A stretch of DNA of 64,000 nt from Novosphingobium sp. UBA6272. Its GTDB lineage: Bacteria; Pseudomonadota; Alphaproteobacteria; Sphingomonadales; Sphingomonadaceae. The stretch is from the NCBI RefSeq assembly GCF_002440635.1, contig NZ_DJUW01000004.1, positions 563-64,562 on the forward strand, read 5' to 3'. Under the pieces are notes generated by a model, which saw nothing but the letters and a program-made list of their open reading frames with translations, had not been told where the DNA came from and did not search any database. How positions within the stretch are numbered: position 1 is the stretch's first letter; each line of letters opens with the position of its first letter. Shown piece after piece: positions 53,161 to 61,908 of the stretch. A program made the translations under genes and the position numbers.

Positions 53161-53239
53161 TCGAAAATTCACCTTCTTTTTCACGCTCTAAGGACGCTGG
53201 ATGAACGCTTGGACGACGGCCTTGGCCTAGCTCGATTGC

Positions 53240-54085
53240 ATGAACTTCCAATCCCTTCGTTCGCTTCAGCTCCTCGATCAGGTTGTTGGCCAGTTTGAGA
53301 CCGGTCGCACCGCCGAGGCCGTCCTCCTGCTGGCCGGAATGCTGGACTCTGCGGTGACCGGTCCAGAAGCGGCCGAGGCCTGGCGCCGCCTGCTTGCAGG
53401 GCACCCGGTTAGCCGATTCCTCGGCTCGTCCGACCCCCGCTTGCTGGCCGACCCGGACCCGCAAGGTATTTCCGCCTGGGAGCGCCAACTTCACGCCGCC
53501 CAAAGCCAGTTGGGCTTTGTCCGTGGCCTAAGCACGCGGCGCGAACTTGGTGCCAAAGCCGTGGAGACGGCCTGGCAGAAGGGTCAACAAATTGCGCTGT
53601 TGGAATGCGGAGAGCTGGGCGAACTGGACCGCCTGCGCGGTCTTGCCGTTGACAACGTCACCCTTGTCCAGCGCGATCGTCGGCGCGGAGAAGCCATCGC
53701 AGCCAGGCACGCTCCCCCTTTGCGCGTGCTCAATCCTGCCGAAGCGCAAGGCCTGCAATTCGACCTGCTGCTTGCCACTGCAGATAGCCTGGCGGCGGCT
53801 GACCTTGCCAATCAACTGTCGGCCTATGCCGGCCTGCTAACGCCCGGCGCCAGCTTGCTGATCTCCGCGTTTGTGCCCGGCCACCTCGGCGCCGGCTGGC
53901 AGGCAGTCTGTTTGGGCCGCGAGCTCGAATGTCACGACGAAACAAGCCTGATTGCGGCAGCCCGGGCCGCCGGGCTGACGATCTCACCATACCGGGATTC
54001 AAGCGGCAGCATGATCTGGGCCGTGCTGCAAAGCGCGGCGTCATGCCGCCCAACCACAGGGGAATCGACATGGACATTGCGATAG
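53240..54085 (+). CDS. protein of unknown function, methyltransferase-like remnant
   Basis: A 281-residue soluble protein. The N-terminal ~90 residues look helical. Residues ~110-250 have an order of strands and helices resembling an SAM-dependent methyltransferase (LLECGELGELDRLRGL, then DLLLATADSLAAADLANQLSAYAGLLTPGASLLISAF), but the glycine-rich SAM loop is absent. It overlaps the sigma-factor gene by 16 bases and so is coupled to it. It may be a regulator of the divergent operon rather than an enzyme. Confidence 0.6.
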   Translation: MNFQSLRSLQLLDQVVGQFETGRTAEAVLLLAGMLDSAVTGPEAAEAWRRLLAGHPVSRFLGSSDPRLLADPDPQGISAWERQLHAAQSQLGFVRGLSTRRELGAKAVETAWQKGQQIALLECGELGELDRLRGLAVDNVTLVQRDRRRGEAIAARHAPPLRVLNPAEAQGLQFDLLLATADSLAAADLANQLSAYAGLLTPGASLLISAFVPGHLGAGWQAVCLGRELECHDETSLIAAARAAGLTISPYRDSSGSMIWAVLQSAASCRPTTGESTWTLR

Positions 54086-54618
54086 CCATCCAGGCCATTG
54101 CGCGAGAGGATCGCCGCGCGTTCGATGAACTCTACCGTTCGCAGCAGCGGCCGTTGCTGGGGTATGCGCTGGGCCTGCTTGCAGGAGATCGCGAAGCCGC
54201 AGAAGATGTTGTCGACGAGGCATTTGTCGACATCTGGAGACAGGCGGCGACTTTCACCGCGTCCGGATCAGGTCAGGGCTGGATCCGCCGGATCGTGAGG
54301 AACAAGGCGGTCGATTGGCTGCGCCGCAATGGCAGTGCGCGCTGGGCGCAATTGTCCGACCAGCACGAGCAGCAAGCAGATCAGGATCCTGACCCTGAAC
54401 ACCGGGCTATCACCGCCAACAATGCCGAATGGCTGCGGCTCGCTCTTGCAAGAATCTCCGTCGATCAACGCGAGGCGGTGATTCTGGCCTATTTCGAACA
54501 GCGCTCGGTCGCTGAAATCGCCGAGATTCAGGCTTGCCCCGAAGGGACGGTCAAGACCCGGCTGTTCCACGCCAGGCTCAATATGCGCAACCTGCTGGCT
54601 GAGAGCTTGAGCTGTTAA
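54070..54618 (+). CDS. ECF sigma factor
   Basis: A 182-residue RNA polymerase sigma factor of the extracytoplasmic-function group. Region 2 includes FDELYRSQQRPLLGYALGLL and the EDVVDEAFVDIW helix; region 4 has LARISVDQREAVILAYFEQRSVAEIAEI with the helix-turn-helix ending GTVKTRLFHAR. Start 54070 has AGGGGAA 6 bases upstream and overlaps the preceding gene. It is divergent to the P450-peroxidase operon, whose anti-sigma-like gene may control it; the two would form a split sigma/anti-sigma pair. Confidence 0.9.
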   Translation: MDIAIAIQAIAREDRRAFDELYRSQQRPLLGYALGLLAGDREAAEDVVDEAFVDIWRQAATFTASGSGQGWIRRIVRNKAVDWLRRNGSARWAQLSDQHEQQADQDPDPEHRAITANNAEWLRLALARISVDQREAVILAYFEQRSVAEIAEIQACPEGTVKTRLFHARLNMRNLLAESLSC

Positions 54619-54673
54619 CGGGTAATCCGCCGCGTGCTAGCCGGGCCCGATACTATCCCCAATGCGCGCTATC

Positions 54674-56329
54674 TTAGGCGATCCAGCCAGCCGCCGCATC
54701 GAGCCGGGCCTTAACCCGGTTGCGCCCCATAACCTGCATGATCTCGTGCAGGTCGGGTGACTGGCGCCGACCGGTCAGAACCACGCGAACAGCTTCGGTC
54801 AGGTTACCGAAGTGGCCGATATAGGCCTGCGGATCTTGCTTGAAGACCTTCATGCTGGGGGCATAGCCAAAGCGGCCACCGATCGCGCGCAGCGCTTCAA
54901 GCCAGGTATCGCGCTCAACGTTCGGATCGACTTCGTCGGCAATCGCGCGCAGCAACTCGGCTGAGGGCGCTGGCGTGACCGCAGCAAGCGCTTCACGAAC
55001 ATTTGCTTCGTCAGCCGCATAGAGGTCGTCGAAGAAGAAGCTGACGTCGCCGGGCACGGTCGACCAATGGGCCAGGTCCTTGCGGGCCCGCTCATTACCG
55101 CGCTCGATGTTGAAAATCGCGGTGGCATAGGCCGGATCGGCCGCAATCCGTGCGCAAAAGTCCGGCGCGTGGATCTCGGCCCAGGCCAGGATCGCGGCAT
55201 AGACCTCTGCAGCAGTCATCGCCGCAATCCGCTCGCGGCTGATGCTGTCCAGCTTGACGCTGTCGAACAGCGCCCCGCTGCGGCTCATCCGGGCCAGGTC
55301 GATTGCGAAGCCCTCGCGTCCTTCGGGATGCTCCGCGCGCCAATCCTCGAACCGGCCGTCGGCCAGGGTCAGTAGATATTCCAGCACCGCTTCCTGGGGA
55401 TAGCCCTGCTCGACATAGAACGAGACCGAGGCTTCGGGGTCCTTGCGCTTGCTGAGCTTGCGGCGGGAGCTGCCTTCCATCTTCTCGATCGGGGAGATGT
55501 GAGCGAACAGCGGCGGCTCCCACCCGAACAGGCCGAACAACTGGGCATGCAGCGGGTAGGACGACAGCCATTCGTGGCCGCGGATCACGTGGGTGGTGCC
55601 CATCAACCGGTCGTCGACGACATGGGCGAGGTGATAGGTCGGGGTGCCATCGGCCTTGAGGAGAACCACGTCCTGCTCATTGGACGGGAAGTTCAGGTCG
55701 CCGCGGATCACATCGGGCAAGGTAACCTGCGCCGGGCGATCGGCCGGAGCCTTGAGCCGGATCGCGAAGGGCCGGCCTTCGGCCATTGCCTGTTCCACCT
55801 CGGCCTCGGGCCGGTCGCGCCACAGCGCCCACTTGCCGTAATAGCCGGGCGGGATCTTCGCCGCCTGCTGCTGGTCGCGGACCGCAGCCAGCTCCTCGGG
55901 GCTGGCGAAGCATGGATAGGCCAGGCCGCGTTCCAGCAGGTTGCGAACAAAGGCCTGGTAAATCGGGGTCCGCGCACTCTGGCGATAAGGGCCATAGCTG
56001 CCCACTTCATGGCCAACGGTCAGCTCGCCCTCGTCCGGCGACAGGCCGAAATGGCGCAGCGAATCGACGATCAGGTCGATCGCGCCTTCAACTTCCCGCT
56101 TCTTGTCGGTGTCCTCGATCCGCAGCATGAACAGGCCGCCGCTCTGGTGCGCAAGCTGGCGCGAGATCATCGAGGTATAGAGCCCCCCGATGTGCAGCGA
56201 CCCGGTCGGACTCGGCCCGAAACGGGTGACGCAGGCGCCTTCGGGCAATGCGCGCGGCGGATAGCGCGCCTCGATCTCGGCAATCGTTTCAGTGGCCAAA
56301 GGAGTCAGGATTTCGGGCTGCATGGACAT
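54674..56329 (-). CDS. gltX: glutamyl-tRNA synthetase, atypical for Proteobacteria
   Basis: A 551-residue class I synthetase. The catalytic signature HIGG follows PSPTGSL, and the KMSKS-type loop is RKLSKRKDPEASVSFY. Proteobacterial GltX usually has KLSKRHGA at this point. It also has YPPRALPEGACVTRFGPSPTG and LAHQSGGLFMLRIEDTDKKREVEG near the N-terminus, which I recall from the clostridial-type GluRS. It charges tRNA-Glu (or possibly tRNA-Gln) with glutamate. It is alone on its strand. Start 56329 is one of three close candidates. See findings. Confidence 0.88.
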   Translation of the reverse strand: MSMQPEILTPLATETIAEIEARYPPRALPEGACVTRFGPSPTGSLHIGGLYTSMISRQLAHQSGGLFMLRIEDTDKKREVEGAIDLIVDSLRHFGLSPDEGELTVGHEVGSYGPYRQSARTPIYQAFVRNLLERGLAYPCFASPEELAAVRDQQQAAKIPPGYYGKWALWRDRPEAEVEQAMAEGRPFAIRLKAPADRPAQVTLPDVIRGDLNFPSNEQDVVLLKADGTPTYHLAHVVDDRLMGTTHVIRGHEWLSSYPLHAQLFGLFGWEPPLFAHISPIEKMEGSSRRKLSKRKDPEASVSFYVEQGYPQEAVLEYLLTLADGRFEDWRAEHPEGREGFAIDLARMSRSGALFDSVKLDSISRERIAAMTAAEVYAAILAWAEIHAPDFCARIAADPAYATAIFNIERGNERARKDLAHWSTVPGDVSFFFDDLYAADEANVREALAAVTPAPSAELLRAIADEVDPNVERDTWLEALRAIGGRFGYAPSMKVFKQDPQAYIGHFGNLTEAVRVVLTGRRQSPDLHEIMQVMGRNRVKARLDAAAGWIA

Positions 56330-56442
56330 GGCTTTCAAGGAAAACTGTATGGGTTCGCGGGGAGCATGCGCTCCCGGGCGATTGAGCCCGCGCTATTGGC
56401 ACCGCGCCGGATGGTTGGCAACCGGGCGGTGCGGCAAGGCCG

Positions 56443-57345
56443 CTAGTCCGCAGGCGGGAGCAACACTTCACGCTGGCGTTGGACGGCATCGAGCAGCCAA
56501 TCCTTGCCGGCGCGAATTCGCGCGAGGTTCTGGGTATCCTTGTGCGTTACCAGCCAGAATGAACGCAGGATCCGCCGTTCCGGAAAAACCGCAACCAGCC
56601 CCGGGTCGGCATCGCCCATGAAGCAGGGCAAGACCCCGATCCCGGCCCCGCCCGCCAGCAGCCGGTGCTGGGCATTGATGCTGGATGAGCGCAGCCCGGC
56701 ACTCAGCCCGGGATGGATTTCATCCAAATAGCGCAGCGACGGATCGTAAAGCAGATCGGGAATGTATCCGACCAGGCGGTGGTCGCTTGCCAGATCGGCA
56801 GGGCGCTGCGGCGCCCCATGTTCGCGCAGATAGGCCGGAGCAGCATAGAGCCGCAAGGTATAATCGGACAGCTTGCGCGACACGACCGGCCCGGCCTTGG
56901 GCCGCGACAGCATGACCGCAATGTCCGCCTCGCGCTTGGACAGGCTGAGAAACCCGCTGGAGGCGACGAGATCGAGCGTGAGGCCGGGGTGAAGCGCGGC
57001 GAACTGCGGCACTTCCCGCGCCAGGAACCACGAACCGAATCCTTCCGAAGTGCTGATCCTGAGCGTTCCCGACAAGCCGCCGGTCCCGCTTCCTCCTTCG
57101 GCGATTGTGCTCGCTGCCTGGGCCATGGCCTCGACCCGGACCAGCAGCGCTTCCCCGGCTTCGGTCAGCACCTGGCCCTCGCGGGTCTGCTCGAACAGGG
57201 TTGCGCCAAGCCTTGCCTCGAGCCGCCGAAGGCGTCGGCCCATGGTGGTGGCATCGACACCCAAAGCCGCTCCCGCCCGCGCCAATTGCCCGGCGCGGGC
57301 GATCGCCAGAAAGGCTTGAAGGTCGCTCCAGTCGTTTACCTGCAT
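56443..57345 (-). CDS. LysR-family transcriptional regulator
   Basis: A 300-residue regulator. The N-terminal winged helix-turn-helix (FLAIARAGQLARAGAALGVD, then MGRRLRRLEARLGATLFEQ) is followed by a periplasmic-binding-like ligand domain. It is divergent from mmsA, and the shared 92-base intergenic region suits control of the valine-degradation operon. ATG 57345 gives a natural N-terminus MQVNDWSDLQAFLAIA. The inducer is unknown; a valine-catabolism intermediate is the simplest guess. Confidence 0.9.
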   Translation of the reverse strand: MQVNDWSDLQAFLAIARAGQLARAGAALGVDATTMGRRLRRLEARLGATLFEQTREGQVLTEAGEALLVRVEAMAQAASTIAEGGSGTGGLSGTLRISTSEGFGSWFLAREVPQFAALHPGLTLDLVASSGFLSLSKREADIAVMLSRPKAGPVVSRKLSDYTLRLYAAPAYLREHGAPQRPADLASDHRLVGYIPDLLYDPSLRYLDEIHPGLSAGLRSSSINAQHRLLAGGAGIGVLPCFMGDADPGLVAVFPERRILRSFWLVTHKDTQNLARIRAGKDWLLDAVQRQREVLLPPAD

Positions 57346-57437
57346 AATTGCAGGCTTCACTCGCATTTTTGCCGCTTGCCTGCAATACCCGGCGGGTGCA
57401 GGGCTGGCGCAAACGGACTCGGGAAGGAACCAGCGCC

Positions 57438-58937
57438 ATGCGTTATGTCGATCACTTCATCCACGGCGGCACGGCCGGTCTTGCCAGCACCCGCAAGCAC
57501 GCGGTGATGGATCCCAACAACGGCGGGCAGCAGGCCGAAGTCGTGCTGGGCGGCACCGATGCGTTGGAGCGCGCGGTGGCCGCCGCGCAAGCCGCACAGC
57601 CCGCCTGGGCCGCGATGAACCCCCAGCGCCGCGCGCGGGTGATGTTCGAATTCAAGCACCTGATCGAGCGCGACATGCAGCCGCTGGCCGAACTGCTGTC
57701 GAGCGAACACGGCAAGGTCATCGCCGACTCCAAGGGCGATATCCAGCGCGGGCTCGAAGTGGTCGAATTCTGCTGCGGGCTGCCGCATGTGCTGAAGGGC
57801 GAGTTTACCCAGGGCGCCGGTCCCGGGATCGACGTGACTTCGATGCGCCAGCCCTTGGGAATCGGCGCGGGCATTACCCCGTTCAACTTCCCGGCGATGA
57901 TCCCGCTGTGGATGGGCGCGATGGCGATTGCGGCGGGCAATGCCTTCATCCTCAAGCCCAGCGAGCGCGATCCTTCGGTGCCGGTCAAGATCGCCGAGCT
58001 GTGGCTTGAGGCGGGCCTGCCCGACGGCATTTTCCAGGTGGTTCACGGCGACAAGGAAATGGTTGACCTGATCCTCGATCACCCGGCGATCAGCGCGGTC
58101 AGCTTTGTCGGCTCATCTGACATCGCCCAATATGTCTATTCGCGCGGCGTTGCTGCCGGAAAGCGGGTCCAGGCGATGGGCGGCGCGAAGAACCACGGAA
58201 TCGTGATGCCCGATGCCGATCTGGACCAGGTCGTCGGCGACCTGTGCGGCGCGGCCTTCGGCTCGGCGGGCGAGCGCTGCATGGCACTGCCGGTGGTGGT
58301 GCCGGTGGGCGAAGACACCGCCGAACGCCTGAAGGCCAAGCTGATCCCGGCGATCGAGGCACTCAAGGTCGGCATTTCGACCGATCCCGACGCGCAGTAC
58401 GGCCCGGTTGTCACCGCCCAGCACAAGGCCAATATCGAACGCTGGATCCAGACTGCGGTCGATGAAGGCAGCGAACTCGTGATCGACGGGCGCGGCTTCA
58501 AGATGCAAGGGCATGAGGAAGGCTACTTCCTTGGCCCGACGCTGCTTGACCGGGTAACGCCGGAGATGACCAGCTATCACAACGAGATCTTCGGACCGGT
58601 GCTGCAGATCGTTCGCGCCAAGGATTTCGAAGAGGCGCTCGTCCTCCCCTCCAAGCACCAGTATGGCAACGGCGTAGCGATCTTCACCCGCAACGGCCAC
58701 GCCGCCCGCGAATTCGCGGCCCGCGTCAACGTCGGCATGGTCGGGATCAACGTGCCGATTCCGGTGCCGGTTGCCTATCACAGCTTCGGCGGCTGGAAGC
58801 GTTCGGGCTTTGGCGATACCGACCAGTACGGCATGGAAGGCCTGAAGTTCTGGACCAAGCTCAAGAAGATCACCGCCCGCTGGCCTGACGGCGGCGGCGA
58901 TGGCAGCAACGCGTTTATCATTCCGACGATGGGGTGA
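57438..58937 (+). CDS. mmsA: methylmalonate-semialdehyde dehydrogenase (CoA-acylating)
   Basis: A 499-residue aldehyde dehydrogenase. The catalytic cysteine is in FGSAGERCMALP, NAD-binding is GSSDIAQYVY, and the pattern ITPFNFPAMIPLWMGAMAIA marks the MMSDH branch. It converts methylmalonate or malonate semialdehyde to propionyl- or acetyl-CoA with NAD and CoA, the last step of valine degradation. It heads the operon, with a LysR gene divergent. The following GTG overlaps its stop. Confidence 0.94.
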   Translation: MRYVDHFIHGGTAGLASTRKHAVMDPNNGGQQAEVVLGGTDALERAVAAAQAAQPAWAAMNPQRRARVMFEFKHLIERDMQPLAELLSSEHGKVIADSKGDIQRGLEVVEFCCGLPHVLKGEFTQGAGPGIDVTSMRQPLGIGAGITPFNFPAMIPLWMGAMAIAAGNAFILKPSERDPSVPVKIAELWLEAGLPDGIFQVVHGDKEMVDLILDHPAISAVSFVGSSDIAQYVYSRGVAAGKRVQAMGGAKNHGIVMPDADLDQVVGDLCGAAFGSAGERCMALPVVVPVGEDTAERLKAKLIPAIEALKVGISTDPDAQYGPVVTAQHKANIERWIQTAVDEGSELVIDGRGFKMQGHEEGYFLGPTLLDRVTPEMTSYHNEIFGPVLQIVRAKDFEEALVLPSKHQYGNGVAIFTRNGHAAREFAARVNVGMVGINVPIPVPVAYHSFGGWKRSGFGDTDQYGMEGLKFWTKLKKITARWPDGGGDGSNAFIIPTMG

Positions 58938-59566
58938 TTGCCTTGAAGTGGCTCAAGAGCATTTTCGGAAGGCGCCAGGGACGACCGATAGTGATCGACG
59001 CCCCTGGGACAATCGAAGGCATTTCCAGCGAGTTCGCAGTCCTTGAGCGAATGTTCGGAAAACGTGACATTGACTGGCGGTTGCATGATCGCTTGATCGA
59101 TAAGCAACCGAACGGTCGGGTGATCGAGCGCTTCATCATCGGCCATCAAGGTGTGCGAAAAGAGGTCGAATTTGACATAACGTCGTTCTTTGGCATCGAA
59201 TCTCAAGGAGAAATCGGTGCAATCATGCAGCGCACCAAGGAGCGTGCAGAACAAACTTCTCTGAGCATTTCTATACCGCTAGAAGTTAGTGCGACGTTGG
59301 CAATGGTGATCGTTGGGATAAAGAAGAACCCGCAGCTTGCAGTTAGGATGAAGGCTGACCGGATCGTGGCAGCAATGAATGAGGCGGCTTCGGGCGGCGT
59401 GGCTGCCGGTGACCTGCAAACCATCAGTTTGCCCCTATCGGTCTGGATCAATCTCCTTGGATTACTGAGATCTGTGAAGCCAAACACATTGCTTGACGAA
59501 GAACTGCTTGAAGACTTGAAAGCTTACATCGATGGTGGCCTCAAGTCCTCCCGGAGCAATAGATGA
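58934..59566 (+). CDS. unknown protein inserted in the valine operon
   Basis: A 210-residue protein, mostly hydrophilic with mixed alpha/beta character. Segments such as SISIPLEVSATLAMVIVGIKK are moderately hydrophobic but not a clear membrane span. No family is recognised. The base composition is visibly lower in G+C than its neighbours (A/T-rich third codon positions), suggesting recent arrival. It starts at GTG 58934 overlapping the mmsA stop, and its own stop overlaps the next start (ATGA), so it is still translationally tied into the operon. Confidence 0.7.
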   Translation: MIALKWLKSIFGRRQGRPIVIDAPGTIEGISSEFAVLERMFGKRDIDWRLHDRLIDKQPNGRVIERFIIGHQGVRKEVEFDITSFFGIESQGEIGAIMQRTKERAEQTSLSISIPLEVSATLAMVIVGIKKNPQLAVRMKADRIVAAMNEAASGGVAAGDLQTISLPLSVWINLLGLLRSVKPNTLLDEELLEDLKAYIDGGLKSSRSNR

Positions 59567-60708
59567 CCGACCAATTTTCCCTCACCGAGGACCAGCTTGC
59601 GATCCAGGACATGGCGCGCAAGTTCACTGCCGACCGGATCACGCCCTTTGCGGCCGAGTGGGACGAGCAGAGCCACTACCCGGTCGACGTCTGGAAGGCC
59701 GCGGGCGAGCTGGGCTTTGGTGCGATCTATGTCTCCGAAGAGAACGGCGGGATTGGGCTGGGGCGGCTGGAAGCGGCGCTGATCATGGAGGCGATGGCCT
59801 ATGGCTGCGCCGCGACCAGCTCGTACATCTCGATCCACAATATGGCGACCTGGATGATCGACACTTTCGGTTCGCCAGAGCTGAAGGCGCGGTTCTTGCC
59901 AGAGCTGGTCTCGATGGAAAAGATCGCCAGCTATTGCCTGACCGAACCGGGCAGCGGATCGGACGCGGCGGCGCTGAAAACCAGCGCGAAGCTCGACGGC
60001 GATCACTATGTGCTGAATGGCACCAAGCAGTTCATCTCAGGCGCGGGCTACAACGACATCTACGTCTGCATGGTCCGCACCAGCGACAACGGGGCCAAGG
60101 GCATCTCGTGTCTGGTAGTCGAGAAAGACACCCCCGGCCTGTCGTTTGGCGCGCCGGAGAAGAAGCTGGGCTGGAACTCCTCCCCAACCGCGCAGGTGGT
60201 GTTTGAGGACTGCCGGGTGCCGGTCGCCAACCGCGTTGGCGGCGAAGGCGAAGGGTTTCGCTTCGCCATGGCCGGGCTTGATGGCGGGCGGCTCAACATC
60301 GGCGCCTGCTCGCTCGGCGGAGCGCAGCGCTGTCTGGATGAGGCGGTGAAGTACACCAAGGAGCGCCAGCAATTTGGGCAGCCGGTCGCCGATTTCCAGA
60401 ACACCCAGTTCATGCTGGCTGACATGGCAACCGATCTGGAGGCGGCCCGCGCGCTGCTCTACATGGCCGCCGCCAAGGTTACCGCGGGCGCGCCCGACAA
60501 AAGCCGCTTTTCCGCCATGGCCAAGCGCCTGGCGACCGACAGCGGCAGCAAGATCGTCAACGATGCGCTGCAGCTGTTCGGCGGTTATGGCTATCTGAAG
60601 GACTATCCGATCGAACGCTTCTGGCGCGACTTGCGCGTGCATTCGATCCTTGAAGGAACCAACCAGGTGATGCGGATGATTGTCGGCCGGGACCTGCTGC
60701 GCCAATGA
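59563..60708 (+). CDS. isobutyryl-CoA dehydrogenase (acyl-CoA dehydrogenase)
   Basis: A 381-residue acyl-CoA dehydrogenase: LTEPGSGSDAAALKTSAKLDGD near 126-147, RQQFGQPVADFQ near 268-279 and EGTNQVMRMIVGRDLL at the end with the catalytic glutamate region. The placement between mmsA and 3-hydroxyisobutyryl-CoA hydrolase indicates isobutyryl-CoA as substrate. It starts at ATG 59563, overlapping the unknown gene, and its stop overlaps the following ATG. Confidence 0.91.
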   Translation: MTDQFSLTEDQLAIQDMARKFTADRITPFAAEWDEQSHYPVDVWKAAGELGFGAIYVSEENGGIGLGRLEAALIMEAMAYGCAATSSYISIHNMATWMIDTFGSPELKARFLPELVSMEKIASYCLTEPGSGSDAAALKTSAKLDGDHYVLNGTKQFISGAGYNDIYVCMVRTSDNGAKGISCLVVEKDTPGLSFGAPEKKLGWNSSPTAQVVFEDCRVPVANRVGGEGEGFRFAMAGLDGGRLNIGACSLGGAQRCLDEAVKYTKERQQFGQPVADFQNTQFMLADMATDLEAARALLYMAAAKVTAGAPDKSRFSAMAKRLATDSGSKIVNDALQLFGGYGYLKDYPIERFWRDLRVHSILEGTNQVMRMIVGRDLLRQ

Positions 60709-61751
60709 CCGATGAAATGATCATCCGCAGTGAGGGCGCCGCTGGCTTCCTCACCCTCAATCGCCCCAAGGCGATTCATGCGCTGACGCAAGGCATGGAC
60801 CATGCTATGACCGAGGCACTGCTGACGTGGCGCGATGATCCCGCCGTGCAGGTGGTGATCATCGATCACAGCGAAGGCCGCGGCTTCTGCGCCGGGGGCG
60901 ATATCGCGTTCCTGCGCAATTCGGCGCTGAACGATGGCGGCGTATCGGGTCGCAGGTTCTTCTACGAAGAATACCAGCTTAACCACCTGCTGATGACCTA
61001 TCCCAAGTCCGTGGTGGCCTTCATGGACGGGATCACCATGGGCGGCGGCGTGGGGATCAGCCAGCCGGCAAAGTTCCGTGTCGCGACCGAGAACACCCGC
61101 TTTGCCATGCCCGAGACGGGCATTGGCCTGTTCCCCGATGTCGGCGGCGGCTGGCACTTGTCACGGCTTTCGGGCCGGATGGGCCAGTTTCTGGCGCTGA
61201 CCGGCGCCCGGCTGGACGGCGCGGAATGCCTGTGGACGGGTCTCGCCACGCATTACCTGCCCCACGATGCGCTGGCCGATGCCAAGGAACGGCTGGTCCA
61301 TGGCCACGATCCGGCGCAAGTTCTCGCCGCGCTGGCTGTCACCCCGCCGCCCGCGCGGATCGAAGCCAATGCCGCGCTGATCGCGAAGCACTTTGCCACG
61401 GACCGCTATGAAGACATTCTTGTCAGCCTCGAAGGCGACGACAGCGAATGGGCTGCCAAGGAACTGGCCACGCTTCGCACCAAATCACCCCAGACCTGCA
61501 AGGTCGCGCTGCGCCAGCTGCACGACAGCCTGGAGTGCAAGGACTTCGCCGAAAACATGGTGATGGAATACCGCATCGCCAGCCGCGTCCTCACCCGCCC
61601 CGATTTCGCCGAGGGGGTGCGCGCGGTAATTGTCGACAAGACGATGGATCCCAAGTGGGACCCGGCGACACCCGAAGGCGTCAGCGACGATCTGATCGAG
61701 AGCATTTTCGCGCCGCTGCCGGCGGATGAAGAATGGCGCCCACTGCCATAA
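60705..61751 (+). CDS. 3-hydroxyisobutyryl-CoA hydrolase
   Basis: A 348-residue crotonase-fold hydrolase. The length and the pattern MPETGIGLFPDVGGGWHLSRL near 127-147 distinguish the HIBCH branch from enoyl-CoA hydratases (shorter, about 260). The oxyanion region is GFCAGGDIAFLRN. It splits 3-hydroxyisobutyryl-CoA to free 3-hydroxyisobutyrate, which MmsB then oxidises. Its start overlaps the dehydrogenase stop. Confidence 0.91.
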   Translation: MTDEMIIRSEGAAGFLTLNRPKAIHALTQGMDHAMTEALLTWRDDPAVQVVIIDHSEGRGFCAGGDIAFLRNSALNDGGVSGRRFFYEEYQLNHLLMTYPKSVVAFMDGITMGGGVGISQPAKFRVATENTRFAMPETGIGLFPDVGGGWHLSRLSGRMGQFLALTGARLDGAECLWTGLATHYLPHDALADAKERLVHGHDPAQVLAALAVTPPPARIEANAALIAKHFATDRYEDILVSLEGDDSEWAAKELATLRTKSPQTCKVALRQLHDSLECKDFAENMVMEYRIASRVLTRPDFAEGVRAVIVDKTMDPKWDPATPEGVSDDLIESIFAPLPADEEWRPLP

Positions 61752-61755
61752 TCCT

Positions 61756-61890
61756 CGTCACCCTGAACTTGTTTCAGGGTCCATCGTGCCGCATGGACAA
61801 ACGTTGGAATGAGGACCCGAACTCGCGGCAGGTTTCACCAGGCTTCGGGATAGAACGAGAAATGGACCCTGAAACAAGTTCAGGGTGACG
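61756..61890. repeat. perfect 29-base inverted repeat
   Basis: Arms at 61756-61784 (begins CGTCACCCTGAACTTG) and 61862-61890 (ends CAAGTTCAGGGTGACG) are perfect inverted copies of 29 bases and enclose 77 bases. This is a recurring sequence type in sphingomonad genomes to my recollection. It lies between the hydrolase and enoyl-CoA hydratase genes and would form a very stable stem in the transcript of this operon. Confidence 0.85.
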
Positions 61891-61908
61891 AATCTGGAGT
61901 AGGCTTCG

